From: Rhodospirillaceae bacterium
GTDB lineage: Bacteria; Pseudomonadota; Alphaproteobacteria; Rhodospirillales; Rhodospirillaceae
Reading direction: 5' to 3'
Assembly: GCA_040219235.1 (NCBI GenBank)
Contig: JAVJSV010000016.1
Coordinates: 62,001 to 126,000 of the forward strand
DNA: 64,000 nt
Shown: piece after piece, positions 8,892 through 18,622 of the stretch
How the letters are laid out: every line of letters begins with the position of its first letter
How positions within the stretch are numbered: position 1 is the stretch's first letter
Position numbers and translations under genes: made by a program
The notes under the pieces: generated by a model
Told to the model about the DNA's origin: nothing
Databases searched by the model: none
What the model saw: only the letters and a program-made list of their open reading frames with translations

Positions 8892-10259
8892 ATGGCAATG
8901 ACGCGCCTATTCGGAACAGACGGGATACGTGGCACTGCGAATACGGCCCCGATGACCGCAGAAATGGCATTGAAGCTTGGAATGGCGGCTGGTCACACGT
9001 TTCTACGTGGTCAGCATAGACATACCGTTGTTATTGGAAAAGATACCAGGCTGTCTGGTTATATGCTGGAGCCGGCCCTAACGGCGGGCTTTACATCTGT
9101 GGGTATGGACGTTGTTTTGGTTGGTCCAATACCTACGCCTGGCATTGCAATGCTGACGCGGTCTTTAAGGTGTGACTTAGGTGTAATGCTCTCTGCATCT
9201 CATAACGCGTACGAAGACAACGGTATTAAGATTTTTGGGCCAGATGGTTTCAAGCTGTCAGACGAGATAGAAGAGGGTATCGAAGACTTAATGGCCAGAG
9301 GTACAGATGACTTACGTGTTGAGTCTTCTAAGCTTGGTCGTGCACGGCGCCTCGATAACGGGACTGGAGCTGTTCGTTATATTGAATTTGTCAAAAACAC
9401 CTTTCCAAGGAGTTTGAGACTCGATGGTCTCAAGATTGTGGTCGATTGCGGTCATGGTGCAGCCTATAAAGTTGCTCCTGCAGTTTTGTGGGAACTGGGT
9501 GCAGATGTTGTAACGCTTGGTGTTGATCCCGACGGTTTTAATATCAACAAAGACAGCGGATCCTTGCACCCGCACCTGATGGCAGAGCAAGTCAAAGCAA
9601 ATCATGCTGATTTTGGAATGGCGCTAGACGGTGATGCTGATCGCATCGTCGTATGTGATGAGAAGGGTGTCGTTGTAGATGGCGATCAAATCTTAGCTGC
9701 AATCGCTAAACGGTGGCAGGTATCTGGTGAACTTACAGGTAATTCCGTTGTTGCTACTGTTATGAGTAATTTGGGACTAGAGAGATACCTTCAAACTCTT
9801 GGGTTAACTCTTGAGCGTACACAAGTCGGAGACCGCTACGTTTCTGCTCGGATGGAAGAAGGGGGGTTTAATCTGGGCGGAGAGCAGTCAGGTCATGTTA
9901 TTCTGGGCCGTCATGCAACTACTGGGGACGGTTTGATGGCCGGACTCCAATTGCTTGCGGCCCTGGTTGAAAGTGAAAAACCAGCCAGCGAAATGTTATC
10001 ATCCTTTCAACCGGTGCCCCAGATTTTGAAAAATATCCGCATGCAAGACCGGTCCACAGCAGAGCGTGCTCTTGATCATTCCGATGTTAAGAGTGCTATC
10101 GCTGATGCGGAAAGCGAAATTGCTGGCTCGGGGAGAATTTTAATTCGGCAATCAGGCACTGAACCTTTGGTAAGGGTTATGGCCGAAGGGGATGACTCGG
10201 CAAAAGTGAACGCCGTTGTGGATACTTTAGTATCCATCATCAAAAAGGCTGCTGTATAG
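8892..10259 (+). CDS. glmM: Phosphoglucosamine mutase GlmM
   Basis: Converts glucosamine-6-phosphate to glucosamine-1-phosphate, feeding UDP-GlcNAc for peptidoglycan and lipopolysaccharide. The 455-residue protein starts with FGTDGIRG, carries the catalytic phosphoserine in LSASHN (Ser103), the metal loop LDGDADR (about 244-250), the sugar-binding GGEQSGH, and the phosphate-binding [12 protein letters not shown] near the C-terminus. The folP-glmM order downstream of ftsH is common in proteobacteria. A second in-frame ATG two codons on (8898) is an equally good start and matches the usual N-terminus more closely. Confidence 0.97.
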   Translation: MAMTRLFGTDGIRGTANTAPMTAEMALKLGMAAGHTFLRGQHRHTVVIGKDTRLSGYMLEPALTAGFTSVGMDVVLVGPIPTPGIAMLTRSLRCDLGVMLSASHNAYEDNGIKIFGPDGFKLSDEIEEGIEDLMARGTDDLRVESSKLGRARRLDNGTGAVRYIEFVKNTFPRSLRLDGLKIVVDCGHGAAYKVAPAVLWELGADVVTLGVDPDGFNINKDSGSLHPHLMAEQVKANHADFGMALDGDADRIVVCDEKGVVVDGDQILAAIAKRWQVSGELTGNSVVATVMSNLGLERYLQTLGLTLERTQVGDRYVSARMEEGGFNLGGEQSGHVILGRHATTGDGLMAGLQLLAALVESEKPASEMLSSFQPVPQILKNIRMQDRSTAERALDHSDVKSAIADAESEIAGSGRILIRQSGTEPLVRVMAEGDDSAKVNAVVDTLVSIIKKAAV

Positions 10260-10283
10260 TGGGCAAGCTGCAGGTGCGAAGAT

Positions 10284-11120
10284 ATGTCTATTAGTCCCAA
10301 TTTGGGTCGCATACTTATTGTGGCAGGCTCAGACTCTTCTGGCGGAGCTGGAATACAAGCTGACATTAAAACTGTGACGGCATTAGGTGGTTATGCAGCA
10401 ACAGCGATAACAGCCGTGACGAATCAAGATACAACAGGGGTGCACAGCGTTCATACGGTGCCGTCCAATTTTATTGGACAACAGATTACTTCGGTCTTGG
10501 CGGATATTGGCGCTGACGTGATCAAAACGGGTATGCTTGCCAGCGCAGAAATTGTTGGCGTCGTAGCCAAGGTGTTGACAGATTATGGAAAAATTATACC
10601 GCGCGTTGTTGATCCGGTTATGGTTGCCAAAGGTGGGCATCATTTGAGTGATGCTGACGCGATTGATTTTCTAAAAAACAAACTGCTAGCAGGCGCTGCA
10701 GTTGTCACACCTAATTTACCAGAGGCAGAAGTCTTGACCGGGCGACGTATCAAGACGCTATCCGATATGGAAGACGCAATCCCAGATCTTGTTTCTTTAG
10801 GCGCGCAAGCAGTTTTGTTGAAAGGCGGGCACCTTGAGGGAGATTCTCTTGTAGATATTCTAATTGATAGCGATCAGGTCCATAGATTTGAAGGACCAAG
10901 AATAACAACCACATCTACGCACGGAACTGGATGTACACTTGCATCGGCGATCGCGACCGGACTGGCCCAAGGGCTTAGTCTTTATGACGCGGTCACCCGT
11001 GCTCGAAAGTATGTGTTTGATGCGATCAAGAGTGCGCCCGGGTTAGGGCGTGGTCACGGCCCACTAAATCACGCCCATACGGTTCAAGAGTCCTGGACCG
11101 CCAATGGCTTGCAGGCTTAA
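10284..11120 (+). CDS. thiD: Hydroxymethylpyrimidine/phosphomethylpyrimidine kinase ThiD
   Basis: A 278-residue ribokinase-fold enzyme that phosphorylates HMP twice in thiamine synthesis. It shows VAGSDSSGGAGIQADIKT near the N-terminus, VDPVMVAKGG in the middle, and THGTGCTLASAIA with the anion hole and catalytic Asp-equivalent region near the C-terminus. It lies 24 bases after glmM and 10 bases before the SLC13-type permease. No TPP riboswitch is apparent in the short gap, so its expression probably follows the upstream operon. Confidence 0.95.
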   Translation: MSISPNLGRILIVAGSDSSGGAGIQADIKTVTALGGYAATAITAVTNQDTTGVHSVHTVPSNFIGQQITSVLADIGADVIKTGMLASAEIVGVVAKVLTDYGKIIPRVVDPVMVAKGGHHLSDADAIDFLKNKLLAGAAVVTPNLPEAEVLTGRRIKTLSDMEDAIPDLVSLGAQAVLLKGGHLEGDSLVDILIDSDQVHRFEGPRITTTSTHGTGCTLASAIATGLAQGLSLYDAVTRARKYVFDAIKSAPGLGRGHGPLNHAHTVQESWTANGLQA

Positions 11121-11130
11121 CTGAATTATT

Positions 11131-13008
11131 ATGGCTGGTTTTGAAGCAACGTTTCAGATGTGGGTGGTATTAGGTTTGGCAGTGACCCTGCTGACTCTTT
11201 ATGTCACCCAATGGCTTTCTCTAGAAATCAGTTCTCTCGTCGTCCTAACAGTCCTGCTCCTTTTCTTTCAGATATTTCCACTGACAGGCACCTATGATGT
11301 AAATCTTCTAAATGCGGAAGTTTTACTAGGCGGTTTTTCTAATTCAGCTTTAATTGCGGTGATGGCTCTTCTTGTGGTCGGTGAGGGCATCGTTAGAACA
11401 GGTGCCCTGGAAAGTCTGGGCTCGGTCATATCAAGCACGCGGCTTCCGTCCATCGTCTTGCTCGCCTTTGTATTGCTCTTGGTCGCCGGATTGTCGGCGT
11501 TTCTAAATAATACACCTATCGTGCTGATCTTTATTCCGATCCTTCAGGCTTTGGCGCATAAATCTGGTTTGTCAGCCAGCCGTACGATGATGCCTTTGTC
11601 GTACGCGGCCATTCTTGGTGGCATGACGACGCTGGTTGGATCGAGCACGAACTTGCTAATCTCCAGTTCCATGAGTCAGCAGGGCTTACGGCCACTTACA
11701 TTCTTTGAAATCACACCGCTAGGACTGATACTCGCGGCCGTCGCGATTATTTATGTATTGTTTATTCTTCCTGTGATTATGCCAGAACGCAAGTCTGCGT
11801 CATCAAAGGTGCAAAGCGGACGTCACTACATCTCGCAATTCGTTGTTCCAGCCGACTCAGACCTCATGGGCGAAAAAGCTGCTGCTGGTGCCTTTAAATC
11901 TTTGCCAAATGCAACTATACGGATGATTTATAGAGGGAACGAGGCCGTATTCCCGCCCTTCGATGACTACGTTATTCATGCAGGCGATACATTTGTATTG
12001 GCCGCGACCCGCCAGACGCTGATTAAAATAGCCAGTAAGCACCCTGGCCTTTTCCATCCGCCACTTCCTTACGGTCTGGACCTACAAGAAACTCGCGTCA
12101 AAGAGTATGAAGAGGCCTCTGATGCAGATGAGTCCGAAACACCGGAGGATCGCGACACTGTTCTTGTGGAGGCAATGATTACGCCGACATCTCGAATGGT
12201 AGGTTTAACGCTTGAGCAGTTCGAGCTTCAGCAAAGCCAAAGAGCTATCTTTTTAGGTATTCAGCGTCGTGCTCAAATGACTGCCGCACGGATGACGAAT
12301 ATCAGATTGCAATCCGGTGATGTATTGTTGCTCAAAGGGCGACCGGATCGTTTAGAGGCATTGCGGCCTGAGCGCGATGTCGTGCTGATTTCAGGAACAC
12401 GCGGTATTATTCCAAACCGCACACATGCAAAGCGGGCTGTGTTGATTTTCGGCGGAGCAATTGGGTGCGCGGCGGTTGGTCTTATTAGCATAACCACCGC
12501 CGCAATAGCCGCTGCAACACTTATGATCCTGACTGGGTGCATGAACTTGAGGCAGGCCGGCCGTGCAATCGACAAGACAATTTACTTGTTGGTTGGAACG
12601 TCTTTAGCACTTGGAACGGCTATGACGGCAACGGGAGGCGCTGCTTATTTAGCTAATGTCATTGTCTCAGTGTTCGGTGCGGCATCGCCGCCGGTTATTC
12701 TCTCCGTCTTTTTTCTTGTGGTTGCGCTTTTCACAAATGTTTTGAGTAACAACGCGTGTGCTGTTCTTTTTACACCCATAGGGGTGGGGCTGGCGGCCAA
12801 CTTAGGAATTGACCCCCGTTTGTTTGCCATCACATGTTTGTTTGCCTGCAACTGCTCTTTTGCAACCCCTATGGGCTATCAAACAAACCTGTTGGTCATG
12901 GGGCCAGGGCAATATCAATTTGGTGATTTTGTCCGTGCTGGGTTGCCTCTTGTTATATTGGTTTGGTTGGCCTTTTCTTTCGCGGCGCCTTGGTATTGGG
13001 GGCTCTAA
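11131..13008 (+). CDS. SLC13-family permease with two TrkA-C (RCK_C) domains
   Basis: A 625-residue inner-membrane protein. It has clusters of hydrophobic helices at both ends (about 10-225 and 430-625), with the family motifs FLNNTPIV and GSSTNLLIS in the first half and SNNACAVL and TPMGYQTNLLVMGPGQY in the second. The central soluble part (about 225-430) contains two RCK_C-like beta-alpha modules with AGDTFVLAA and SGDVLLLKG. Members transport sulfate, dicarboxylates or other anions with sodium or protons. The substrate cannot be read from the sequence. The position between thiD and serC gives no clear hint. Confidence 0.88.
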   Translation: MAGFEATFQMWVVLGLAVTLLTLYVTQWLSLEISSLVVLTVLLLFFQIFPLTGTYDVNLLNAEVLLGGFSNSALIAVMALLVVGEGIVRTGALESLGSVISSTRLPSIVLLAFVLLLVAGLSAFLNNTPIVLIFIPILQALAHKSGLSASRTMMPLSYAAILGGMTTLVGSSTNLLISSSMSQQGLRPLTFFEITPLGLILAAVAIIYVLFILPVIMPERKSASSKVQSGRHYISQFVVPADSDLMGEKAAAGAFKSLPNATIRMIYRGNEAVFPPFDDYVIHAGDTFVLAATRQTLIKIASKHPGLFHPPLPYGLDLQETRVKEYEEASDADESETPEDRDTVLVEAMITPTSRMVGLTLEQFELQQSQRAIFLGIQRRAQMTAARMTNIRLQSGDVLLLKGRPDRLEALRPERDVVLISGTRGIIPNRTHAKRAVLIFGGAIGCAAVGLISITTAAIAAATLMILTGCMNLRQAGRAIDKTIYLLVGTSLALGTAMTATGGAAYLANVIVSVFGAASPPVILSVFFLVVALFTNVLSNNACAVLFTPIGVGLAANLGIDPRLFAITCLFACNCSFATPMGYQTNLLVMGPGQYQFGDFVRAGLPLVILVWLAFSFAAPWYWGL

Positions 13009-13140
13009 GCCAGAAAATTGGCTCCGTTGACGCCGTGTGATGGCCTCCGTAGTATTCGCGCCGACTGAGGCAGCAGGTTGCATGTATGATGCCCAACTTC
13101 ACAGTCCATTGCTTGAGTGTATTAGGAAGGTTTCATCAAG

Positions 13141-14310
13141 ATGAACGTCATCGCAAAGCCCAAGGCTAGGCCCAGTAATCCGAATTTCTCATCAGGCCCC
13201 TGTGCCAAGCGCCCAGGGTGGTCACCAGAGGTTCTTGCTGACGCGCTTGTTGGTCGCTCGCATCGAGCGAAACCTGCGAAAGCTAGAATTCAAGCTGTTT
13301 CAGACCTCTCAAGAGAGATTCTCGGTATTCCAGACGATTACTATATTGGCATCGTTCCCGCGTCAGATACGGGGGCAATGGAAATGTCCATGTGGTCCAT
13401 GCTTGGAGAACGTGGCGTCGAGATGTTGGCCTGGGAGAGCTTTGGTGATGGCTGGGTGACAGACGTCGTAAAGCAGCTAAAGCTCAAGGATACCCGGACG
13501 CTGAAAGCTGACTATGGCCAATTGCCAGACCTGAGCGCGGTTGATTTCGACAGGGACGTTATTTTCACATGGAATGGAACGACATCAGGTGTGCGCGTGC
13601 CAGATGGCAACTGGATTTCTGATGATCGCAAGGGGCTGACATTTTGTGATGCAACCTCAGCAGTTTTTGCGATGGATCTACCGTGGCAGAAATTAGATGT
13701 GACTACCTATTCCTGGCAGAAGGTGCTCGGCGGTGAAGCTCAACACGGGATGCTGGTTCTCAGCCCTCGCGCAGTAGAACGTCTTGAATCTTACTCTCCA
13801 CCTTGGCCGATGCCGAAACTGTTCCGTATGGCGAAGGGGGGAGAGTTCGACGCTAGTATTTTCTCAGGTGCAACCATCAATACCGTTTCTATGCTTTGTG
13901 TCGAGGACGCCTTGGACGCCCTTAAGTGGGTTCAATCTGTCGGTGGTCAAACCGGTGTGCAGAAACGTTCAGAGGATAATCTCGCCGCGTTGTCGGCTTG
14001 GGTAGAAAAGACGAGTTGGATCGAGTTCTTAGCCAGTGACACGGCCGAACGGTCTTGCACATCAATATGTCTCATTATTACGGCTGACTGGTTTACGTCT
14101 CTGCCGGTTGACGGACAGGAGGCGGCGGCAAAGAAAATGGTGTCGTTGCTGGATGGTGAAGGCGCTGCGTTTGATATCGGAGCATATCGAGACGCACCGC
14201 CGGGTCTGCGCATTTGGGGTGGGGCCACAGTTGAAACCAAAGATATTGAAGCTCTGTGTCCGTGGCTTGAGTGGGCTTATGAGCAAGTCATGACCGAGCA
14301 CGTGGGATAA
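13141..14310 (+). CDS. serC: Phosphoserine aminotransferase SerC
   Basis: Transfers the amino group of glutamate to 3-phosphohydroxypyruvate in serine synthesis. The 389-residue protein starts [15 protein letters not shown], which is typical of the alphaproteobacterial form. The PLP lysine is in [15 protein letters not shown] (Lys194), and GTTSGVR and [14 protein letters not shown] mark the cofactor site. The gene is 5 bases upstream of serA, so the two pathway steps form an operon. The ATG at 13141 follows AGGAAGG. A 132-base gap separates it from the SLC13 gene and probably holds the promoter. Confidence 0.96.
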   Translation: MNVIAKPKARPSNPNFSSGPCAKRPGWSPEVLADALVGRSHRAKPAKARIQAVSDLSREILGIPDDYYIGIVPASDTGAMEMSMWSMLGERGVEMLAWESFGDGWVTDVVKQLKLKDTRTLKADYGQLPDLSAVDFDRDVIFTWNGTTSGVRVPDGNWISDDRKGLTFCDATSAVFAMDLPWQKLDVTTYSWQKVLGGEAQHGMLVLSPRAVERLESYSPPWPMPKLFRMAKGGEFDASIFSGATINTVSMLCVEDALDALKWVQSVGGQTGVQKRSEDNLAALSAWVEKTSWIEFLASDTAERSCTSICLIITADWFTSLPVDGQEAAAKKMVSLLDGEGAAFDIGAYRDAPPGLRIWGGATVETKDIEALCPWLEWAYEQVMTEHVG

Positions 14311-14315
14311 GAGAT

Positions 14316-15893
14316 ATGCCAAAGGTACTTATTTCTGACAAGCTGAGTGAGCAATCTGTCCAGGTCTTCAAAGACCGCGGTATAGATGTTGATGTTAAAA
14401 CTGGGATGTCTGCGGAGGAACTGATTGCTTGCATTGGCGAGTATGATGGCCTCGCGATTAGGTCGAGCACAAAAGTAACCCCAGACGTTCTGGCTGCTGC
14501 GAAGAACCTCAAGGTTGTCGGGCGTGCAGGCATTGGCGTTGACAATGTCGATACACCAGCAGCAACACAAAGTGGTGTTGTGGTTATGAACACGCCGTTC
14601 GGCAATGCCATAACGACGGCTGAGCACGCGATATCCATGATGATGGCGCTCGCCCGGCAGATTCCTCAAGCCAATGAGTCGACGCACCAGGGCAAGTGGG
14701 AGAAGAGCCGCTTCATGGGGGTTGAGCTCTATGGCAAAACCCTTGGTTTAATCGGGTGCGGCAACATTGGGGCTATTGTTGCTGACCGGGCCCTTGGGCT
14801 TAAAATGAAGGTTGTTGCTTTTGACCCGTATCTTTCGGCTGATCGTGCAATTGAACTAGGCGTAGAAAAAGCCGAGTTTGAAGAGCTGCTATCTCGTGCA
14901 GATTTCATCACCTTGCATACGCCGTTAACCGATCAAACGCGCGGCCTGATTAATGCCTCTGCTCTTGCCAAGATGAAAAAAGGTGTGCGCATTGTTAATT
15001 GCGCAAGAGGCGGACTTGTCATTGAATCCGACCTTAAAAAAGCGCTCGAAGACGGTCACGTTGCTGGTGCAGCGTTTGATGTTTTTGAGAACGAACCAGC
15101 AAAAGAAAATATTCTGTTTGGAATGGAGAACGTCGTCTGCACGCCACATCTCGGGGCGTCAACGTCTGAGGCGCAAGAAAATGTAGCTATCCAAGTGGCT
15201 GAGCAAATGTCGGATTACCTTAACACTGGTGCCGTCACCAACGCTCTCAATATGGCTTCTGTTAGCGCTGAGGATGCGCCACGTCTTAAGCCATATATGA
15301 AATTGGTAGAGCAACTTGGCGGCTTTGCAGGGCAGATTACACAGAGTAGCATTAGTGAAGTCACGGTTACTTACTCTGGTGCTGTTGCCCAGTTAAACAC
15401 GCGACCGCTTACAGCCATTGCGATTCAAGGATTGCTGTCGCCGCTCATGGAAAGCGTTAATATGGTCAACGCTCCGGTTATTGCGCGAGAGCGCGACATC
15501 GAAATCACAGAAGTCAAAAAAGAAGACTGTGAACAGTATCATACGCTAGTTACGTTAACGGTTAAGACTGAGCGTCAAACCAGGACGGTTTCAGGGACTC
15601 TTTTTGGCGACAGTTTACCGCGGTTGGTAGAGGTTAACGGCATTAACTTAGAGGCTGAAGTTGGTCCTCACATGCTGTTCCTCACTAACGACGATACGCC
15701 GGGATTTATTGGTGCTTTGGGTACGACCCTTGGAAATGCAGGCGTCAATATTGCATCTTTTCACCTTGGGCGGCCAACAAAGGGAAGCGAAGCTATCGCA
15801 CTTCTCCTACTTGATCAGGAAATAGGAGATGACTTGCTATCCGAAGTCAGAAAATTACCACAAGTCCATCAAGCGCAAACGCTAGACTTCTAG
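14316..15893 (+). CDS. serA: D-3-phosphoglycerate dehydrogenase SerA
   Basis: Oxidises 3-phosphoglycerate to 3-phosphohydroxypyruvate, the first step of serine synthesis. The 525-residue long form has a substrate domain, a Rossmann domain with LIGCGNIGAIVADRA (about 147), a catalytic Arg in NCARGGLV, Glu in FENEPA and His in CTPHLGAS. It ends with an intervening domain and a C-terminal ACT domain (about 450-525, TPGFIGALGTTLGNAGVNIA) that normally senses serine. The order serC-serA matches the pathway partner upstream. Confidence 0.97.
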   Translation: MPKVLISDKLSEQSVQVFKDRGIDVDVKTGMSAEELIACIGEYDGLAIRSSTKVTPDVLAAAKNLKVVGRAGIGVDNVDTPAATQSGVVVMNTPFGNAITTAEHAISMMMALARQIPQANESTHQGKWEKSRFMGVELYGKTLGLIGCGNIGAIVADRALGLKMKVVAFDPYLSADRAIELGVEKAEFEELLSRADFITLHTPLTDQTRGLINASALAKMKKGVRIVNCARGGLVIESDLKKALEDGHVAGAAFDVFENEPAKENILFGMENVVCTPHLGASTSEAQENVAIQVAEQMSDYLNTGAVTNALNMASVSAEDAPRLKPYMKLVEQLGGFAGQITQSSISEVTVTYSGAVAQLNTRPLTAIAIQGLLSPLMESVNMVNAPVIARERDIEITEVKKEDCEQYHTLVTLTVKTERQTRTVSGTLFGDSLPRLVEVNGINLEAEVGPHMLFLTNDDTPGFIGALGTTLGNAGVNIASFHLGRPTKGSEAIALLLLDQEIGDDLLSEVRKLPQVHQAQTLDF

Positions 15894-16024
15894 GAATTGT
15901 CTGGGAATTAGATTGCTCTTGAGGGGGCAGACGGTTAGAACATCTTTATACGAAGGGGTGAGGGCGCTTCACTCGTGTATTAGTGCGCTTGCTGCTCCCT
16001 GAGACCAATCAGGCCTATAATCTT

Positions 16025-17185
16025 ATGTCCGATACAGCTAGCCAGACCTTGCTGCCAGAAGGCTTGCGCGACGTGCTCTCACCGGATGCCGCTCGCGAAG
16101 CGACGGTTGTTGAGACCCTTTCCTCATGCTTTGAAGCAAATGGGTACGAGCGTGTGTCGCCCCCACTTGTAGAGTTTGAAAGCACTCTTCTGTCTGGGAT
16201 GGGCGCTGCGACAGCAGATCGAATATTTCGGATGGTTGATCCGATTTCACAGCGCACTCTTGGGATCCGAGCGGACGTCACGGCACAGATCGCACGCCTA
16301 GCATCAACAAGACTGCAGAGGGCACCTCGGCCTTTGCGATTGATGTATGCAGGCCAAGTCCTGCGTGTGAAAGGTCATCAGTTGAGGCCCGAACGACAAT
16401 TCTCACAGGTTGGAATTGAGTTGGTTGGCCCGGACAGTGTTGCAGCAGATGCTGAGGCTATCATGGTTGCTGCGGAGGCGGTCATGGCACTCGGCGTCAA
16501 GGGTCTGACAATTGACTTGGCGCTGCCGCCGTTGGTGCCGGCTATACTTGAGGCTACAAGGGTAGAAATTACCTCTGACGATGAACTTTATTCAGCACTC
16601 AACCAAAAAGACACAAAACGCATTCAGGAACTTGGCGGCGATTGTGCACAGGTTTTAGTTGAATTGGTTGAGGCATCGGGTCCTATAGACTCTGCTAAAC
16701 GAAAGCTAAAAAATATCAAGCTGCCGGAAAAGGCGTCCGCATACTTGACGACACTTTTTACAGTAGGAGATCGACTGAGCCATGAGGCACCTGGATTGTC
16801 TCTTACCGTAGATATGGTCGAGAATAGAGGCATTCAGTATCATACAGGACTAACCTTTTTTCTTTTTGCCAAGGGGAGCATGAGAGAAATCGGGCGCGGG
16901 GGGCGCTACGAAATCGACCACGGCGAAGGTGTCATTGAACGGGCAACCGGCGCGACGCTGTTTGTCGACTCTTTGCTGCCAGTTTGCCCAGCAGAGAACC
17001 AAGCTCCACGTCTTTATGTTTCGTTTGGTACGCCGCGAGAAGACATTAAGAAGCTGCAGACTGATGGGTTTAGGATAATAGCATCGCTATCCACTGATGA
17101 TGATTCAATGGAAAATGCAGTTAAATTAGGATGCACACATATTTTACAAAACGGTGTCGTGACCGATGTTCCCAGTAAAGGATAA
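16025..17185 (+). CDS. hisZ: ATP phosphoribosyltransferase regulatory subunit HisZ
   Basis: A 386-residue paralogue of histidyl-tRNA synthetase that activates short-form HisG in histidine synthesis. The N-terminus LLPEGLRDVLSPDAA and the class II motif region RADVTAQIARLAS and LMYAGQVLRV fit HisZ; the C-terminal anticodon-binding domain of true HisRS is missing. The ATG at 16025 is preferred to a GTG at 15983 because the family normally begins shortly before the LPEG motif. No hisG is present in the window. The serA-hisZ-purA order is common in alphaproteobacteria. purA starts 6 bases downstream. Confidence 0.92.
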   Translation: MSDTASQTLLPEGLRDVLSPDAAREATVVETLSSCFEANGYERVSPPLVEFESTLLSGMGAATADRIFRMVDPISQRTLGIRADVTAQIARLASTRLQRAPRPLRLMYAGQVLRVKGHQLRPERQFSQVGIELVGPDSVAADAEAIMVAAEAVMALGVKGLTIDLALPPLVPAILEATRVEITSDDELYSALNQKDTKRIQELGGDCAQVLVELVEASGPIDSAKRKLKNIKLPEKASAYLTTLFTVGDRLSHEAPGLSLTVDMVENRGIQYHTGLTFFLFAKGSMREIGRGGRYEIDHGEGVIERATGATLFVDSLLPVCPAENQAPRLYVSFGTPREDIKKLQTDGFRIIASLSTDDDSMENAVKLGCTHILQNGVVTDVPSKG

Positions 17186-17191
17186 AGCGAC

Positions 17192-18481
17192 GTGACAAAT
17201 GTAGCAGTGATCGGCGCACAATGGGGCGACGAGGGAAAAGGCAAGGTTGTTGATTGGCTCTCTGAGAGGGCCGACATGGTAGTGCGTTTCCAAGGTGGTC
17301 ACAATGCAGGCCACACTTTAGTGATTGACGGCGAAACCTATAAACTTAGTCTCCTGCCATCAGGTGCTGTTCGCGGTAAACCCTCCATTATTGGCAATGG
17401 CGTAGTGATAGATCCCTGGGCCTTATTTGAAGAAATTGACAGGGTAACTGGCCAAGGTGTTCGTATTGATCCTGATATTCTTCAGATTGCTGACAATGCG
17501 TGTCTGATCCTGCCACTTCACCGGAATTTAGACTTAGCAAGAGAAGACGCGGCTGGAACTGCCAAAATTGGTACCACTGGCCGTGGCATAGGCCCAGCCT
17601 ACGAAGATAAGGTTGCTCGTCGAGCCATTCGAGTTTGTGACCTTGCAGATCCGGACACGATAAAATTCAAAGTTGATCGTTTATTGGCTCATCACAACGC
17701 TTTGCTTAAAGGTCTTGGACAAGCTGAAATTGATCGCCAGGAGTTGATTACGGCCATTACAGAGATGGCGCCAAAAATACTGCCGTACGCAACTTCTACG
17801 TGGGAGAAACTTGATGAAGCACGCCGAAGCGGTAAGCGGATTTTATTTGAAGGTGCCCAGGGGATAATGTTGGACCTGGATCATGGAACATATCCTTACG
17901 TCACGTCTTCTAACACGGTTGCTGGACAAGCGGCAGTTGGCTCAGGGCTAGGTCCTGATGCCGTCGGCTATGTTCTTGGAATCACCAAGTCTTATACGAC
18001 GCGCGTTGGTTCCGGACCGTTTCCCACGGAATTAGACGATGATGTTGGCAAGACCCTTGGCACCCGAGGCCGGGAATTTGGTACTGTGACTGGCCGCCAG
18101 CGCAGATGCGGCTGGTTTGACGCGGTCATGGTCCGGCAAGCCGTTAAGGTTGGTGGAATTACAGGGATTGCCTTAACTAAATTAGATGTCTTGGATACGT
18201 TGAAGGAACTCAAGGTTTGCGTTGCTTATGAGTTGAAAGGCAAGACAATCATGCGTTTTCCATCCGCAATGGCAGAGCAGGCAGCTGTAAAACCAGTATA
18301 TGAAACGCTTGACGGGTGGAACCAAAGTACCGAAGGCGCGAGATCATGGGCTGATTTGCCTGCGGAAGCGATCAAGTATATCCGCAGAATTGAAGAGCTT
18401 ATTGATGCTCCGGTCGCATTATTATCGACCAGTCCAGAACGCGAAGACACTATTCTAGTGCGCGATCCGTTTGCGGATTAG
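17192..18481 (+). CDS. purA: Adenylosuccinate synthase PurA
   Basis: Makes adenylosuccinate from IMP, aspartate and GTP in AMP synthesis. The 429-residue protein has the signature [11 protein letters not shown] at about residues 8-18, GGHNAGHT, the switch region [14 protein letters not shown] and the GTP-base loop LTKLDVLD. The GTG start follows GGATAAAG. It is followed by a hairpin terminator, so hisZ-purA probably ends a transcript. Confidence 0.98.
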   Translation: MTNVAVIGAQWGDEGKGKVVDWLSERADMVVRFQGGHNAGHTLVIDGETYKLSLLPSGAVRGKPSIIGNGVVIDPWALFEEIDRVTGQGVRIDPDILQIADNACLILPLHRNLDLAREDAAGTAKIGTTGRGIGPAYEDKVARRAIRVCDLADPDTIKFKVDRLLAHHNALLKGLGQAEIDRQELITAITEMAPKILPYATSTWEKLDEARRSGKRILFEGAQGIMLDLDHGTYPYVTSSNTVAGQAAVGSGLGPDAVGYVLGITKSYTTRVGSGPFPTELDDDVGKTLGTRGREFGTVTGRQRRCGWFDAVMVRQAVKVGGITGIALTKLDVLDTLKELKVCVAYELKGKTIMRFPSAMAEQAAVKPVYETLDGWNQSTEGARSWADLPAEAIKYIRRIEELIDAPVALLSTSPEREDTILVRDPFAD

Positions 18482-18567
18482 GGGAAGTCGTCAGCTTGTA
18501 TCGGCAAACGGAAATGATCTAGCGGTTAATTGTTCTGTAATTGTCATATGTTGATGTAAACTGCCGA

Positions 18568-18597
18568 AATTGCCGTTTACCCGGCAATTGTCCTTTT
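18568..18597 (+). terminator. Rho-independent terminator after purA
   Basis: AATTGCCG and CGGCAATT form an 8-bp stem with a 6-base loop, followed by GTCCTTTTT. It lies 87 bases after the purA stop and about 26 bases before the next start codon, separating purA from the pseudokinase gene. Confidence 0.75.
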
Positions 18598-18622
18598 TGC
18601 GTGCGCGAGTATACGACGCTCC